Notes: a model not told the origin generated them from the letters alone. A stretch of 64,000 bases of DNA from Bacillota bacterium (GCA_023435745.1 JAEZMD010000012.1:118117-182116); one strand, 5' to 3'; positions 52,830 to 62,839 are shown, numbered from the stretch's first letter. Numbers and translations: made by a program.

Positions 52830-52970
52830 TCAGCCTCCTTGTATAAAATCATCCTTTTTCTGACACACTTCACAATAGTAAATGCTGCCGCCCATGTAGG
52901 CTTCTTTTTTGATAATGGTTCCGCAGGCAGGACATGGCTTGTCTACGGTATTCTTACTGAGGATCGGCAT
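52830..52970 (-). pseudogene. Fpg/Nei-type zinc-finger remnant
   Basis: A 46-aa frame (ATG 52970 to TGA 52830) carries 'KPCPACGTIIKKEAYMGGSIYYCEVCQ', the C-terminal four-Cys zinc finger of formamidopyrimidine-DNA glycosylase-like proteins. The glycosylase domain is missing, and the frame meets a stop a few codons upstream. It ends 3 bp before DinB. A small free-standing zinc-finger protein is possible, but decay is likelier. Confidence 0.65.
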
Positions 52971-53047
52971 AGGCCTTTGCTTTCATAGGAGGCTTGTCCA
53001 TGCAGCATAGGTCGTAATAATGCCGCGAATGGATACGCAAAACGCGA

Positions 53048-53941
53048 CTAAGATTGCTTTGATAATATGATCTCCTTGAATTTATCAGCGGCATTCGAGT
53101 GTATTGCGTTTTTCAGCTCAATAAGTCCAATGCCTCTTGCAGGAAGCGGATTATTCAGCTTGATTTGAAACACCTCAATATTATCGATAAACTGTCTGCA
53201 CAGCTCCATTGGAATGAAAGCCAGACCCATGTTGTTCCTGACAAAACTGATAATCAAATCGAGACTGCCAAGCTCGAGAACTGGTGATAAGGATATACCG
53301 GCTTTTTCAAAAAAATCGTCAATACATAAGCGGCTAATGCTTTTACGTTCCAGCATAACAAGCGGATATCGGGATAGTTCAGAATAAGACATGCTGTCCT
53401 TTACCAAGTCTTTATATATCGCGCCGCCGATTAATATATCGTGGATATCACAACATTTCGTTATGGATAGCGAATCATCCTCAAAGGGTAAGTTTATAAA
53501 GCCAAAGTCTACATGTCCGATTTTAAGTAAATCAACAGTTTCAAGAGACGTCCGATTTGTGATTTCTAATCTGATCCCCGGATATTTTTTTGTGAATCTG
53601 ATGATATACGGCAGAAGATAATAGTTGCAAATTGTATCGCTGGCGCTTATGGATATTATTCCATTATCCAAATGCACCAGCTTTTCAATCTTGGTTTCAG
53701 CTAATGCAATGTGTGAAAATGCTTTTTCAAGCTCATTAAAAAGCGCATGTCCTTCATAAGTCAAGGTGATCCCTTTCTTCGATCTGATGCAAAGAGCCGT
53801 ATGCAATTGCTCTTCCAACACTTTCAATGCGGTGCTGATATTCGGCTGTGACACATACAGATTTTCAGCCGCGCGAGTCAGATTGCATGTTTTTCCAATC
53901 TCATAGAACACCCTATATAGCTCCAATGAGGTACCCTTCAT
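53048..53941 (-). CDS. LysR-family transcriptional regulator
   Basis: This 297-aa protein has an N-terminal winged helix ('LYRVFYEIGKTCNLTRAAENLYVSQPNISTALKVLEEQL') and a C-terminal substrate-binding domain ('ISASDTICNYYLLPYIIRF'). It diverges from purA across about 119 AT-rich bp, the usual LysR arrangement, suggesting it controls that gene pair. Confidence 0.93.
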   Translation of the reverse strand: MKGTSLELYRVFYEIGKTCNLTRAAENLYVSQPNISTALKVLEEQLHTALCIRSKKGITLTYEGHALFNELEKAFSHIALAETKIEKLVHLDNGIISISASDTICNYYLLPYIIRFTKKYPGIRLEITNRTSLETVDLLKIGHVDFGFINLPFEDDSLSITKCCDIHDILIGGAIYKDLVKDSMSYSELSRYPLVMLERKSISRLCIDDFFEKAGISLSPVLELGSLDLIISFVRNNMGLAFIPMELCRQFIDNIEVFQIKLNNPLPARGIGLIELKNAIHSNAADKFKEIILSKQS

Positions 53942-54001
53942 ATTGTCACATCCATAACCTGGATTTATTGATATGATACATATTATATATTTTATTTATC
54001 T

Positions 54002-54030
54002 TTGTCAACCGGATATACTGTAAATAGAAC
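54002..54030 (+). promoter_or_regulatory. promoter of the purA-HAD pair
   Basis: TTGTCA (54002-54007), a 17-bp spacer and TAGAAC (54025-54030) precede purA. A LysR-type operator would be expected in the AT-rich region just upstream. Confidence 0.6.
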
Positions 54031-54060
54031 AATGAGATCTTCTGAGAGGAGATGTATTCT

Positions 54061-55329
54061 ATGTCAGTTAAAGTAGTAGTCGGAGCTCAGTTTGGCGACG
54101 AAGGAAAGGGCAAAATGGTTGACTGGTTCGCTAAAGAAGCCGATATGGTCGTGCGCTTTCAGGGAGGGGATAACGCCGGGCACACGGTTATCAATGAGTA
54201 TGGAGTTTTCAAGCTGCATATCATCCCATGCGGAATATTCCATCCAGGATGCAAGTGTCTTATAGGAACCGGCACAGTCGTAAATCCGGACGTATTGATT
54301 GCCGAGATGAAAATGCTTCATAACGCAGGCATTAGCTTAGCAAATCTCCTCCTTTCGGAGAAAGCGCAGCTCATTATGCCGTGGCATGTTGCATTGGATG
54401 AGGCGATGGAACACTCCGGCGGCATAGGAACCACTAAGCGCGGCGTCGGTCAGGCTTATGCAGATAAATTTCTGCGTAAAAACTTCCGTGCCGAAGATTT
54501 GCTTAATATGGATGCATTCAAAGAGAAACTGTCTTGGCATCTTGAGTTTGTAAATGCGCGGCTTGCATTTTATGGGGCAGAGGCGTTCTACCTTGACGAT
54601 ATTATGGACAAATCCTTAAGCTGGCAAGAAAAATTAATGCCCTTACTCTGTGATTCTTTTGATACCATTCATTCTGATCTTGATAAAAGAGCTAATATCA
54701 TATTCGAGGGACAGCTTGGGGCAATGAAAGATATTGACCTCGGCATTTATCCCTTTGTCACATCGTCAAATCCTGTTGCCGCTTATGCCGCAGTTAGCGG
54801 AGGATTTTCGCCCAAATTGATTGATTGTATTACCGGTGTGTGCAAAGCGTTTTCCAGCGCAGTGGGTGACGGGCCGTTTCCTACCGAAATGGCTGAAGCA
54901 GATGCTTCACTGCTTCGTGGCTCTGGAGCAAATGCGGATGATGAATATGGAGCAAGAACGGGGCGCGCCCGCCGCATTGGATGGCTTGATTTGCCTGTTT
55001 TACAATATACAAACGCAATAAACGGTTTTGATGAATTGGCTCTGACGAAACTTGATAAATTGGACTCACTGCCAGAAATCAATATATGTACTCATTATGC
55101 GCTTAATGGCAAGTCATTTAAGAATATGCCTAATACTGATGACCTCTATCGGGTGGAACCGATCTATGAATCCATGCCTGGGTGGCTATCTGATACTTCG
55201 TGCTGCAATTCTTTCAATGATCTGCCTAAAAACGCAAAGAAATATGTGAAAACGATCAGCGAACATATCGGCGTACCGATCCGGTATATCGGAAACGGGC
55301 CGAGCAGGGCGAATATGATTTTGCCTTAG
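54061..55329 (+). CDS. purA: adenylosuccinate synthetase
   Basis: ATG 54061 follows GAGAGGAGA; the product is 422 aa. It joins IMP and aspartate using GTP. The motifs 'GAQFGDEGKGKMVDW' (catalytic Asp, P-loop) and 'QGGDNAGHTV' (catalytic His) are intact, as are 'GTTKRGVGQAY' and 'GARTGRARRIGWLDL'. It is paired with a HAD phosphatase (11-bp gap) and a divergent LysR instead of other purine genes, so it may be a second, specialised copy. Confidence 0.94.
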   Translation: MSVKVVVGAQFGDEGKGKMVDWFAKEADMVVRFQGGDNAGHTVINEYGVFKLHIIPCGIFHPGCKCLIGTGTVVNPDVLIAEMKMLHNAGISLANLLLSEKAQLIMPWHVALDEAMEHSGGIGTTKRGVGQAYADKFLRKNFRAEDLLNMDAFKEKLSWHLEFVNARLAFYGAEAFYLDDIMDKSLSWQEKLMPLLCDSFDTIHSDLDKRANIIFEGQLGAMKDIDLGIYPFVTSSNPVAAYAAVSGGFSPKLIDCITGVCKAFSSAVGDGPFPTEMAEADASLLRGSGANADDEYGARTGRARRIGWLDLPVLQYTNAINGFDELALTKLDKLDSLPEINICTHYALNGKSFKNMPNTDDLYRVEPIYESMPGWLSDTSCCNSFNDLPKNAKKYVKTISEHIGVPIRYIGNGPSRANMILP

Positions 55330-55340
55330 GAGGGGTGTGT

Positions 55341-56081
55341 ATGTTGCCATATCCAAAAGTTATCCTGTTTGATTTAGACGATACGCTTATTTCGTTTGAG
55401 GGAGTGTCCGGGCAGGCATGGGTGGAATGCTGCGCCGATTTTATAAGCCATCACGAAATCCAGTATGACGCCACAGAGTTATTGGAATATATAAGCGCCA
55501 CTCGAAAATGGTTTTGGAGTGACCCTGAACGACATAAACGCGGCAGACTCGACATGCTTGCAGCTAGGCGGGAAATCGTAGCGCTTGCTATGCAGAAGCT
55601 AAATATTCATGATGGAACACTTTCAAACGAATTGGCGGATTCATATTCAAATTGTCGTGAAAAGCTCATTTGCCTGTTTCCGCATACGCTCAGCATTTTA
55701 AATGAGCTGAAGTTGATGGGTATCAGGCTTGGAGTGATTACGAACGGAACAAACGAATCCCAACGCGGCAAGCTTGACCGATTTGCTTTGACGCAATATT
55801 TTGAGCATATTCTAGTAGAAGGCGAAGTCGGTTTTGGCAAGCCGGATGAGCGAATTTATATACTGGCTTTTTCTCTGTTTAATGTCCTGCCGCATGATTG
55901 CTGGATGATAGGTGATAATCTCGTATGGGATGTACAGGCTCCCCAGGCTTTGGGTATAAACGCTATATGGTATGATTATAACAGAGCCGGGTTGCCTCGG
56001 AATTCATCCATCACGCCTAAGCATGTTATATATGACGTTCTGGAATTGCTTCCCCTTTTAGCGAATAATACGTCTAAGTAG
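55341..56081 (+). CDS. HAD-superfamily hydrolase (subfamily IA)
   Basis: ATG 55341 follows AGGAGGGG, giving 246 aa. Motif I is 'LFDLDDTLI', motif II is 'ITNGTN', motif III Lys is in 'GKPDERIY', and motif IV is 'MIGDNLVWDVQAPQALG'. It is a soluble phosphatase, perhaps a nucleotidase given its place after purA; the substrate is not shown by sequence. Confidence 0.9.
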   Translation: MLPYPKVILFDLDDTLISFEGVSGQAWVECCADFISHHEIQYDATELLEYISATRKWFWSDPERHKRGRLDMLAARREIVALAMQKLNIHDGTLSNELADSYSNCREKLICLFPHTLSILNELKLMGIRLGVITNGTNESQRGKLDRFALTQYFEHILVEGEVGFGKPDERIYILAFSLFNVLPHDCWMIGDNLVWDVQAPQALGINAIWYDYNRAGLPRNSSITPKHVIYDVLELLPLLANNTSK

Positions 56082-56129
56082 ATATCAAATTTTTTGCTGC
56101 ATATTTGACTTTTATCAAAAGCTGTATAA

Positions 56130-56327
56130 AATACTTGCATAAAAACGACGATGGAGAGAGTAAGCTGTATTCAAACGTAGCAGCGAGCCGGAACCAGAGA
56201 AAACCCGGCACAAGTAGGATGCTTCCGAAATCACTCCTGAGCTGCGCACCGAACGGTTTGTCAAGTAGGTTGCGACGGATTTACTTCGTTACAGGGTAAG
56301 CATATGCTTGTATGGCGTAATGGGTGG
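56130..56327 (+). promoter_or_regulatory. orphan isoleucine-type T-box leader, interrupted
   Basis: T-box features run in order: 'GACGATGGAGAGAGTA', the GAGCCGG/CCGGC stem, a specifier in the same GAA-NNN-AC setting as the trp leader reading GAA-AUC-AC (ATC at 56230-56232, so Ile), 'AAGTAGGTTGCGACGG', and finally 'AATGGGTGG'. The expected next bases of the T-box (TACCGCG) are replaced by the IS-end-like sequence at 56326. No synthetase gene follows. Confidence 0.8.
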
Positions 56328-56343
56328 CCAGACTGCCCGAAAA
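56326..56343 (+). mobile_element. IS-end-like sequence cutting the T-box
   Basis: The 18 bases GGCCAGACTG/CCCGAAAA match, with one mismatch and in the same orientation, the left end of the IS1182-family element at 63319-63336. No transposase follows, so this is a solo end or deletion relic. Confidence 0.6.
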
Positions 56344-56855
56344 CCACTTACTGCACAAAACATTTACGTTGCTAAGTATACGTGACTACTCGTTTTTGCA
56401 ACTTTAGAACACGATTATGTTTAAAAAGATTAATATTATAGACTACTGGCTATAAAAAAAGGAATATTCACAGCAAATATAGTCCTAAAACTGCAAAAGT
56501 TCTTTTTACATTGAATCCAACAAAAAAAACGAGTTAAGCCCTACTCTATTCCTCTAAAGATTGTAGAGAATACATTATTGTTTTTGCGGGCGAATGAATG
56601 GAATTAAAGGGACGCTCCAATGCCATTAAAACCCCAACTGAACGGCATTATACTACCAAGATCTACCGGCGGAGTCAACGTACAAAGTGAGTTCGACCGT
56701 TTACTCAAAAAGAGGATTTCAAGCATATCGTAAGTTATCCTTTAAACATTTTTCGGGGCGGAAAAAAAACGTATCGACAGAAATTGACAAAAACTCTGTG
56801 CGTATATATAATTAAATATCATACATTTCTTATATTAAGCGGTATGATTACGGCT
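56344..56855 (+). other. AT-rich region without a clear gene
   Basis: No convincing gene was found in these 512 bp. A 37-codon frame (ATG 56620 to TAA 56731-56733) with a weak AAAGGGA upstream is the only small candidate and resembles nothing known to me. Confidence 0.5.
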
Positions 56856-57455
56856 TGTCTTTGGAAAACGGAATCCTGGGTTTTACTCTCGATGAAGCTC
56901 ATGTCCGGCTACGATATTAAAAAGCTGTTCGACCTGTCCGCAGCCTACTTCTGTCCAGCGGATCAGACACAGATTTATCGGACGCTGAAAAAGCTGGAAA
57001 GGGCGGCTTGGTGGGACTTTGGAGACAGAAAAAGGAACATACTGTCGACCGGAAGGTTTACGCGATCACCAATTCTGGCCGGGAAGCGCTGCTGCGCGCG
57101 TTGCGGGATAACACGACGGCCGACTTCCTTCTGCGCGAACCGTACACGATGCTGCTTTTTCTCTCCGGCGCTCTGAGCCGGGAGGATCAGCTTAAGCTGA
57201 TCGATACGCAGCTTGAAAACAACGAGGCGCTGCTGTGCGGGGTGGAGGAAAGCTTTATGCAGAACAGGGATACGCTCGTGGCGCTGGTCGGCCTGTCGCC
57301 CGGGAACCAGCTCTATCAGTCGGCGTTATGGGCGCGGCAATGGGGTATCGCGCGGTGTGCGCGCGTACTCTGAATTTTCATCGCAGATCCGCCGGGAGCA
57401 CCTGAAGGAGCAGGCACAACATGATTTATCATATAACGGGGAGGATACAAAATGA
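56856..57455 (+). pseudogene. frameshifted PadR-family regulator
   Basis: From TTG 56856 ('SLENGILGF') the PadR winged helix continues in a second frame ('MKLMSGYDIKKLFDLSAAYFCPADQTQIYRTLKKLER'), then a third ('GLVGLWRQKKEHTVDRKVYAITNSGREALLRAL' with the helical C-domain), and probably shifts again near 57350. At least three frame breaks rule out a normal product. The last frame's TGA overlaps the surface-protein ATG. The intact gene probably regulated that surface protein. Confidence 0.85.
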
Positions 57456-60400
57456 AACGCAGAATTCTGAAAAAAGCCGCGTCCCTCGCGCTAACCCTTG
57501 CCCTGCTTTTGAGCCTGCTGCCGGCGGTGACGATATCGGGGGCGGTGATAGAGGTGCCTTGTGACGATCCGGACAAACTTTTTGTAGTGAGTAGTTCTTC
57601 TTTGGGGCAGAGCTTCACTGCCAATACCAGCGGGGTATTGTCGAAGATATACTTGTTAATTGAAGGAACCGTTAGCGGCCCGTGGATCGACAGGGAACTG
57701 ACGATATTTTCCGGAGATGGAATCGGCGGAGCGACTCTTGGTACAAAGACTGGGCTGATACTAAGCGACTCTATAACTGAGACGGATTGGAAGGAAATCG
57801 ACGTTTCTTCGTTGAATATTTCCGTAACCAGCGGCAGCATGTATACGTTTTATTTTAACAATACGATATGCTCAATGTATTTCGATGGCAGTGCCAGCAG
57901 CATTTATTCCGGTGGACAAGCATATCAGGACGGGGTCGGTTACTCCGATTTTGACGCATATTTTAAAGTCATAATCGATCCACCCGCGCCCGTCCCGACG
58001 GTGACGGGGATTTCCCCCGACATCGGCCCAACCACGGGCGGCACGAGCGTCACGATCACAGGCACAAACTTCACGGGGGCGACGGGGGTCAGCTTCGGCG
58101 GCACGAGCGCGGCGTCCTATATAGTCGACTCCGCCACGCAGATTACCGCGACAACGCCCGCGCACGCGGCGGGCGCAGTGAACGTCACGGTGACAACAGC
58201 GGGCGGAACCGGCACAGGCGCGGGTCTGTTCACATACGCCTCCAACACCGTGCCCACGGCGGGCTTCGGCCAGGCGATGAGCTTTAACGGAAGCAGTCTG
58301 GCGGAGATTCCGCACAACGATTCTTACGATATTACAAACAGCTTTACAATAGAGTTCTGGCTCAAGGTGTCAGACCTGACCAAAAGCCAGTATCTTGTGT
58401 CCCGCAATGGGAAGGATAACGCAGCCAATCAATGGGCCGCCCATTATTCCAACGCCGGAAAGGTACAGTTTTACACCAGCACCGGCACTAGCTATTCGCC
58501 GGGTTCGCAAGCTAGTCTTCCGACAATCCCGCTGACCGACACAAGCTGGCATCATATCGCCTTTACTTACGACGGATCCACCTTCAGCGCTTATAAAGAC
58601 GATGTCCTGACCGGCAGCTATCCTGTTACGTTTTCCCTACCGGCAACCGACGACAATATTTACATCGGCGGCACGAGGAATGGGAGCGGCGCGCTCAGCA
58701 ATTTTGCGTACTCGACGCTGGACGAAGTGCGTATTTGGAATACCTGCCGTACGCAGGCGCAGCTTTTGGAAAGCATGTATCGGGGGGCGGCGGCGTCCGC
58801 CGCGGGGCTTATCCTCTATTGCGGCTTTAATGAGGGCAGCGGCCAGACCGTTGCGGAGTCCGTCAAAGAAGCCTCCGGCAACGTTTTGAACGCCGTCGGC
58901 ACAAGCACGGACGGCATATGGGTCGACTCGGTTACTCAGACCTTTACCACCGCCGAGGATACGGCGGTATCCGGCTATCTCATTGGCTCCGACGTCGACG
59001 GGGACGCGCTGACGTATTCCATTGTGACAAACGGCGCGCACGGAACCGCGTCGGTCAGCTCCGGAAACCAGTTCACCTACATGCCCGCCGCGAATTTCAG
59101 CGGCTCCGACAGCTTTACATACAAGGTGACGGATGCGCACGGCACGGAATCGGCGGCTCAGACGGTGAGCATCATGGTCACACCCGTCAACGACGCACCG
59201 ACGCTTACGGCCACAGCTCAGAACCCGACCTTTGTTGAAAACGGCTCCCCCGTTTCCCTGTTCAGCGGCACCACGGTCAGCACTATTGAGGATGGGCAGT
59301 CAATAACGGCACTGACAATCACCGTCGGCAACCTGTCGGACGGAGCGAGCGAAGTTTTAAAAGTTGACGGGACGGACATTGCGCTCACAAACGAAGCTTC
59401 AGGAACGACAACAGGAAACGCCGTGTCGTATTCTGTCAGTGTTTCCGGCGGCACGGCAACAGTAACGGTTTCCAAATCCAGCGGGATAACGGCCGCCTTA
59501 ATGCAAACGATTATAAACGCAATCACCTATCAGAACACCAGCGAAACTCCCGCAGCAGGAAATCGGGTGGTCACCCTTACATCCCTTCGGGACAGCGAAG
59601 GTACGGCAAACGGCGGCAATGATACCGCGAGCCTGTCGATTTCTTCCACTGTCACGGTCACACCCGTCAACGACGCGCCGACGCTTTCCGGTGGTCCTTT
59701 TTCGCTCTTGGGCACCAACGAAGATACCACCAGCGCAGGCACTTCTGTTTCAACCATCCTGGCAGGCCTGACCGCCGCTGATGCGGATGGAAACATCCTT
59801 GGGATTGCCATTACGGCGGCGGCGGGTAACGGCACTTGGCAGTATTCGACGGACACCATCACATGGAATGGGGTTGGCTCAGTGTCAGGCACTGCTGCGC
59901 TGCTCCTGTCCAACGGAACCCAAATCAGATATGTGCCGGACGGAGCAAACGGTGAAACCGCCACTCTCGCCTTCCGTACATGGGACGGCGCCTCGGGCTC
60001 GTCCTCCACAAACGCAATCAGAAGCTTGGCGGACACAAGCACGAACGGGGGAAACACCGCGTTCAGCACGGGAACAGCGCAAGCGTCCCTGATCGTCACC
60101 GCCGTCAACGACGCGCCGGTCAACGCCGTGCCCTCGGCGCAGTCGGTCGTGCAGCCCGGCCCTCTGGTATTTAGCGGCGAAAACAGCAACCAGATTTCCG
60201 TTTCCGACCTGGACGCGGGGGCGGGCGCCGTCCGGGTAACCCTGACAACCACAAACGGCACGCTCGCCCTTAACGTCACAACGGGGCTTACGTTCTTGGT
60301 AGGAGAAGGCACGGGCGATATGACAATGACTTTTGAGGGTACTTTATCCGATATCAACGAAGCCCTGAACGGCCTTAGCTTTCAACCGGCGGCGAACTAT

Positions 60401-62839
60401 TACGGGCCGGCTTCCGTGCAAATCGTGACAAATGATCTGGGCCTTTCCGGCGGCGGCGGAGCGCAGATTGATACGGATACGGTGTCCGTCACCGTGCGGC
60501 TTCCCGTCCCGACAGTGAGCTCCGTGACCTCTTCTTCCGCCGACAGAACGTACAAAGCGGGCGATACAGTACCCATCCAAGTTGCCTTCAGCCAGAACGT
60601 GACCGTGACGGGAACCCCCGTTCTGACACTGAATTCCGGTGGCACCGCAGCCTACGCGAGCGGCAGCGGCACCACTGTCCTGACCTTCTCTTACGCCGTC
60701 GGCTCGGGTCAAAGCGCCTCCGATCTTGACTATCCTTCAACAGAAGCTTTGACCCTTAGCGGCGGAACGATTCGGTCCGTAGACGGGACAACCGCCGACC
60801 TCACGCTGCCCGCCCCCGGAGCTGCAGGCTCTCTGGGTACGAACAAAAACCTTGTGATCGACGGCATCGCCCCCACGATCACCTCGGTTGCCGTTCCGGC
60901 AAACGGAATGTATACGGTGGGACAGAATTTGGATTTTACAGTTCATTACAGCGAAAACGTGACCGTGGATAGCTCGGGCGGCGTGCCCCGTATCCCGGCG
61001 ACGCTGGATACGGGCGGCACGGTATATGCCACTTATTTCAGCGGCAGCGGAACAGGAGCGCTGCTCTTCCGGCTCACCGTTTCCTCCGGGCAGCTTGACG
61101 AGAACGGTATCTCCATCGGTGCGGCCATCGATTTAAACGGCGGAACGATACGGGACGAGGCTGACAACGACGCGGGTATGACGTTGGGCAGCGTCGGGAG
61201 CACAGCGAGCATCCTTGTGGACGCCGTTATTCCGACGCTGACCGGAGCCGTGCGGACCGACGACACCCATATCACGGTGACGCTGAGTGAGCCATGCCAA
61301 AATCTTGTAAAAATAAACGACGGCGGATTTACGGTAAGGAAAACCGGTACGGCGACCGCCTACACAGTTTTCGCGACGGCACAGGGCGCCGATGACAGCC
61401 ATGTGCTGCTTACGGTCGCCGACATGGATTCGGCGGGGATGGCGGGCGTCACGGTTATCTATGCGCCAGGAATCAATGGGACGATTGCCGACCTCGCGGG
61501 CAACGCCCTTGCGTCCGACAGCAGCGGAAAAACGATCTCCGCGTGGAAGTCCGTCCATACCGGCGGCTCCGGTACGAGTACCAGTAACGGTGCGGAGATC
61601 ATCGTTAACGGCCAATCCCAGACGGCAGGAACCGCTCGGACTACGACCGGCTCGGACGGCAGAAGGACGACGACCGTGACGGTCAACACCGACAGGCTTG
61701 AAAGCATTCTGAACAGTCAGGAAACCGGCGCGACGGTAACGGTCCCCATAACGGGCGGAGCCGATGCCGCATCCGGCGTTCTCACGGGCGGGATGGTTCA
61801 AACCATGGAGGACAAGGATGCGACGCTGGTTATTCAAACGGACTCCGGCAGCTATACAATTCCCGCCTCGGAAATCAACATCGGCGCAATCTCTCAACAG
61901 CTTGGCACGAACGTCTCCCTTGATGATATTACGGTTACGGTCAGTATTTCAGAACCCTCGCAAGCCATGGCGCAGGTCGTCGAGAACGCCGCCCAGGATG
62001 GAGGCTTCACGTTGATGATACCGGCTGTGGATTACACAATTACCTGCACCTATGGCGGCCAAACGGTAACCGTCAACACGTTTAGCACCTATGTGGAGCG
62101 CACGGTCGCCATACCGAACGGCGTCGACCCGGAGAAGATAACCACCGGCTTCGAGGTTGATCCGGACGGTACCGTCCATCATGTGCCGACCCGCGTCACC
62201 GTCATCGACGGCAAATATTACGCCGTGATCAGCAGCCTCACGAACAGCACCTATTCCGTCGTCTGGAACCCGGTGGAATTTGCCGATGTCGCAAATCACT
62301 GGGCAAAGGATGCCGTCAACGACATGGGCTCCAGAATGATCGTCACCGGTGTCGGGAGCGGCAATTACACACCTGACAGGAGTATGACCCGCGCTGAATT
62401 CGCCGCGATCATGGTAAGAGCCCTGGGCCTTGAACCGGGTACGGGCGAAAGCGGCTTCGGCGATGTCTCCTCGGCGGAGTGGTACTGCGGATACATTAAG
62501 ACGGCGGCATTATACGGGATTATTAAAGGTTACTCGGACGGGACCTTCGGCCCCAATGACGCCATCACCCGTGAACAGGCCATGACAATGATCGCTAGAG
62601 CCATGGCACTGACCGGCCCAGATTCAGGCCTGACCGACAATATGTCAGACGCGTTGCTGAGTGCCTATACGGACAGCTCCGCTATTTCTGCTTACGCAAG
62701 GGACAGTATAGCCGCGTGCCTCAAAATCAGCATTGCCACCGGCACAAGCACCGCGACGCTTTCGCCGAAGGCGGACATCACCCGCGCCGAGGTAGCTGTC
62801 ATGGTTCAGCGTTTACTTCAGAAGTCCGGACTGATTTGA
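57452..62839 (+). CDS. giant SLH-anchored multidomain surface protein
   Basis: This 1795-aa protein has a signal peptide (1-31) and an N-terminal beta domain to about 180. An IPT/TIG domain (about 182-270, 'ISPDIGPTTGGTSVTITG') and a LamG-like concanavalin fold (about 275-455, 'SFTIEFWLKV', 'WHHIAFTYDGS') follow. Then come cadherin-like or Ig-like repeats ending in 'VTPVNDAPTL' (about 500-925), and Big-type repeats with 'VTVTGTPVLTLNSGG' (about 1020-1370). The C-terminus carries three SLH domains (about 1600-1795). GAGG precedes the ATG. The domains suggest adhesion or glycan binding; no catalytic domain was seen. GC-rich codons set it apart from the genes to its left. Confidence 0.9.
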   Translation: MKRRILKKAASLALTLALLLSLLPAVTISGAVIEVPCDDPDKLFVVSSSSLGQSFTANTSGVLSKIYLLIEGTVSGPWIDRELTIFSGDGIGGATLGTKTGLILSDSITETDWKEIDVSSLNISVTSGSMYTFYFNNTICSMYFDGSASSIYSGGQAYQDGVGYSDFDAYFKVIIDPPAPVPTVTGISPDIGPTTGGTSVTITGTNFTGATGVSFGGTSAASYIVDSATQITATTPAHAAGAVNVTVTTAGGTGTGAGLFTYASNTVPTAGFGQAMSFNGSSLAEIPHNDSYDITNSFTIEFWLKVSDLTKSQYLVSRNGKDNAANQWAAHYSNAGKVQFYTSTGTSYSPGSQASLPTIPLTDTSWHHIAFTYDGSTFSAYKDDVLTGSYPVTFSLPATDDNIYIGGTRNGSGALSNFAYSTLDEVRIWNTCRTQAQLLESMYRGAAASAAGLILYCGFNEGSGQTVAESVKEASGNVLNAVGTSTDGIWVDSVTQTFTTAEDTAVSGYLIGSDVDGDALTYSIVTNGAHGTASVSSGNQFTYMPAANFSGSDSFTYKVTDAHGTESAAQTVSIMVTPVNDAPTLTATAQNPTFVENGSPVSLFSGTTVSTIEDGQSITALTITVGNLSDGASEVLKVDGTDIALTNEASGTTTGNAVSYSVSVSGGTATVTVSKSSGITAALMQTIINAITYQNTSETPAAGNRVVTLTSLRDSEGTANGGNDTASLSISSTVTVTPVNDAPTLSGGPFSLLGTNEDTTSAGTSVSTILAGLTAADADGNILGIAITAAAGNGTWQYSTDTITWNGVGSVSGTAALLLSNGTQIRYVPDGANGETATLAFRTWDGASGSSSTNAIRSLADTSTNGGNTAFSTGTAQASLIVTAVNDAPVNAVPSAQSVVQPGPLVFSGENSNQISVSDLDAGAGAVRVTLTTTNGTLALNVTTGLTFLVGEGTGDMTMTFEGTLSDINEALNGLSFQPAANYYGPASVQIVTNDLGLSGGGGAQIDTDTVSVTVRLPVPTVSSVTSSSADRTYKAGDTVPIQVAFSQNVTVTGTPVLTLNSGGTAAYASGSGTTVLTFSYAVGSGQSASDLDYPSTEALTLSGGTIRSVDGTTADLTLPAPGAAGSLGTNKNLVIDGIAPTITSVAVPANGMYTVGQNLDFTVHYSENVTVDSSGGVPRIPATLDTGGTVYATYFSGSGTGALLFRLTVSSGQLDENGISIGAAIDLNGGTIRDEADNDAGMTLGSVGSTASILVDAVIPTLTGAVRTDDTHITVTLSEPCQNLVKINDGGFTVRKTGTATAYTVFATAQGADDSHVLLTVADMDSAGMAGVTVIYAPGINGTIADLAGNALASDSSGKTISAWKSVHTGGSGTSTSNGAEIIVNGQSQTAGTARTTTGSDGRRTTTVTVNTDRLESILNSQETGATVTVPITGGADAASGVLTGGMVQTMEDKDATLVIQTDSGSYTIPASEINIGAISQQLGTNVSLDDITVTVSISEPSQAMAQVVENAAQDGGFTLMIPAVDYTITCTYGGQTVTVNTFSTYVERTVAIPNGVDPEKITTGFEVDPDGTVHHVPTRVTVIDGKYYAVISSLTNSTYSVVWNPVEFADVANHWAKDAVNDMGSRMIVTGVGSGNYTPDRSMTRAEFAAIMVRALGLEPGTGESGFGDVSSAEWYCGYIKTAALYGIIKGYSDGTFGPNDAITREQAMTMIARAMALTGPDSGLTDNMSDALLSAYTDSSAISAYARDSIAACLKISIATGTSTATLSPKADITRAEVAVMVQRLLQKSGLI

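Noticed and set aside
56620..56733. 37-codon open frame in the AT-rich gap
   Set aside because: Weak ribosome-binding site, no recognisable similarity and a region disturbed by IS activity; not enough to call a gene.
56344..56855. Hidden transposase after the IS-end-like sequence at 56326
   Set aside because: No frame in this stretch resembles the IS1182 transposase; only the end sequence is shared.
59530..60357. 275-codon reverse-strand open frame inside the giant surface gene
   Set aside because: It lies entirely within a clear multidomain coding sequence of high GC, has no Shine-Dalgarno, and its composition is that of a shadow frame.
61133..61897. 254-codon reverse frame rich in Arg/His/Gly
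   Set aside because: Antisense to the surface protein; Arg/His-rich sequence is typical of antisense of Ser/Thr/Ala codons.
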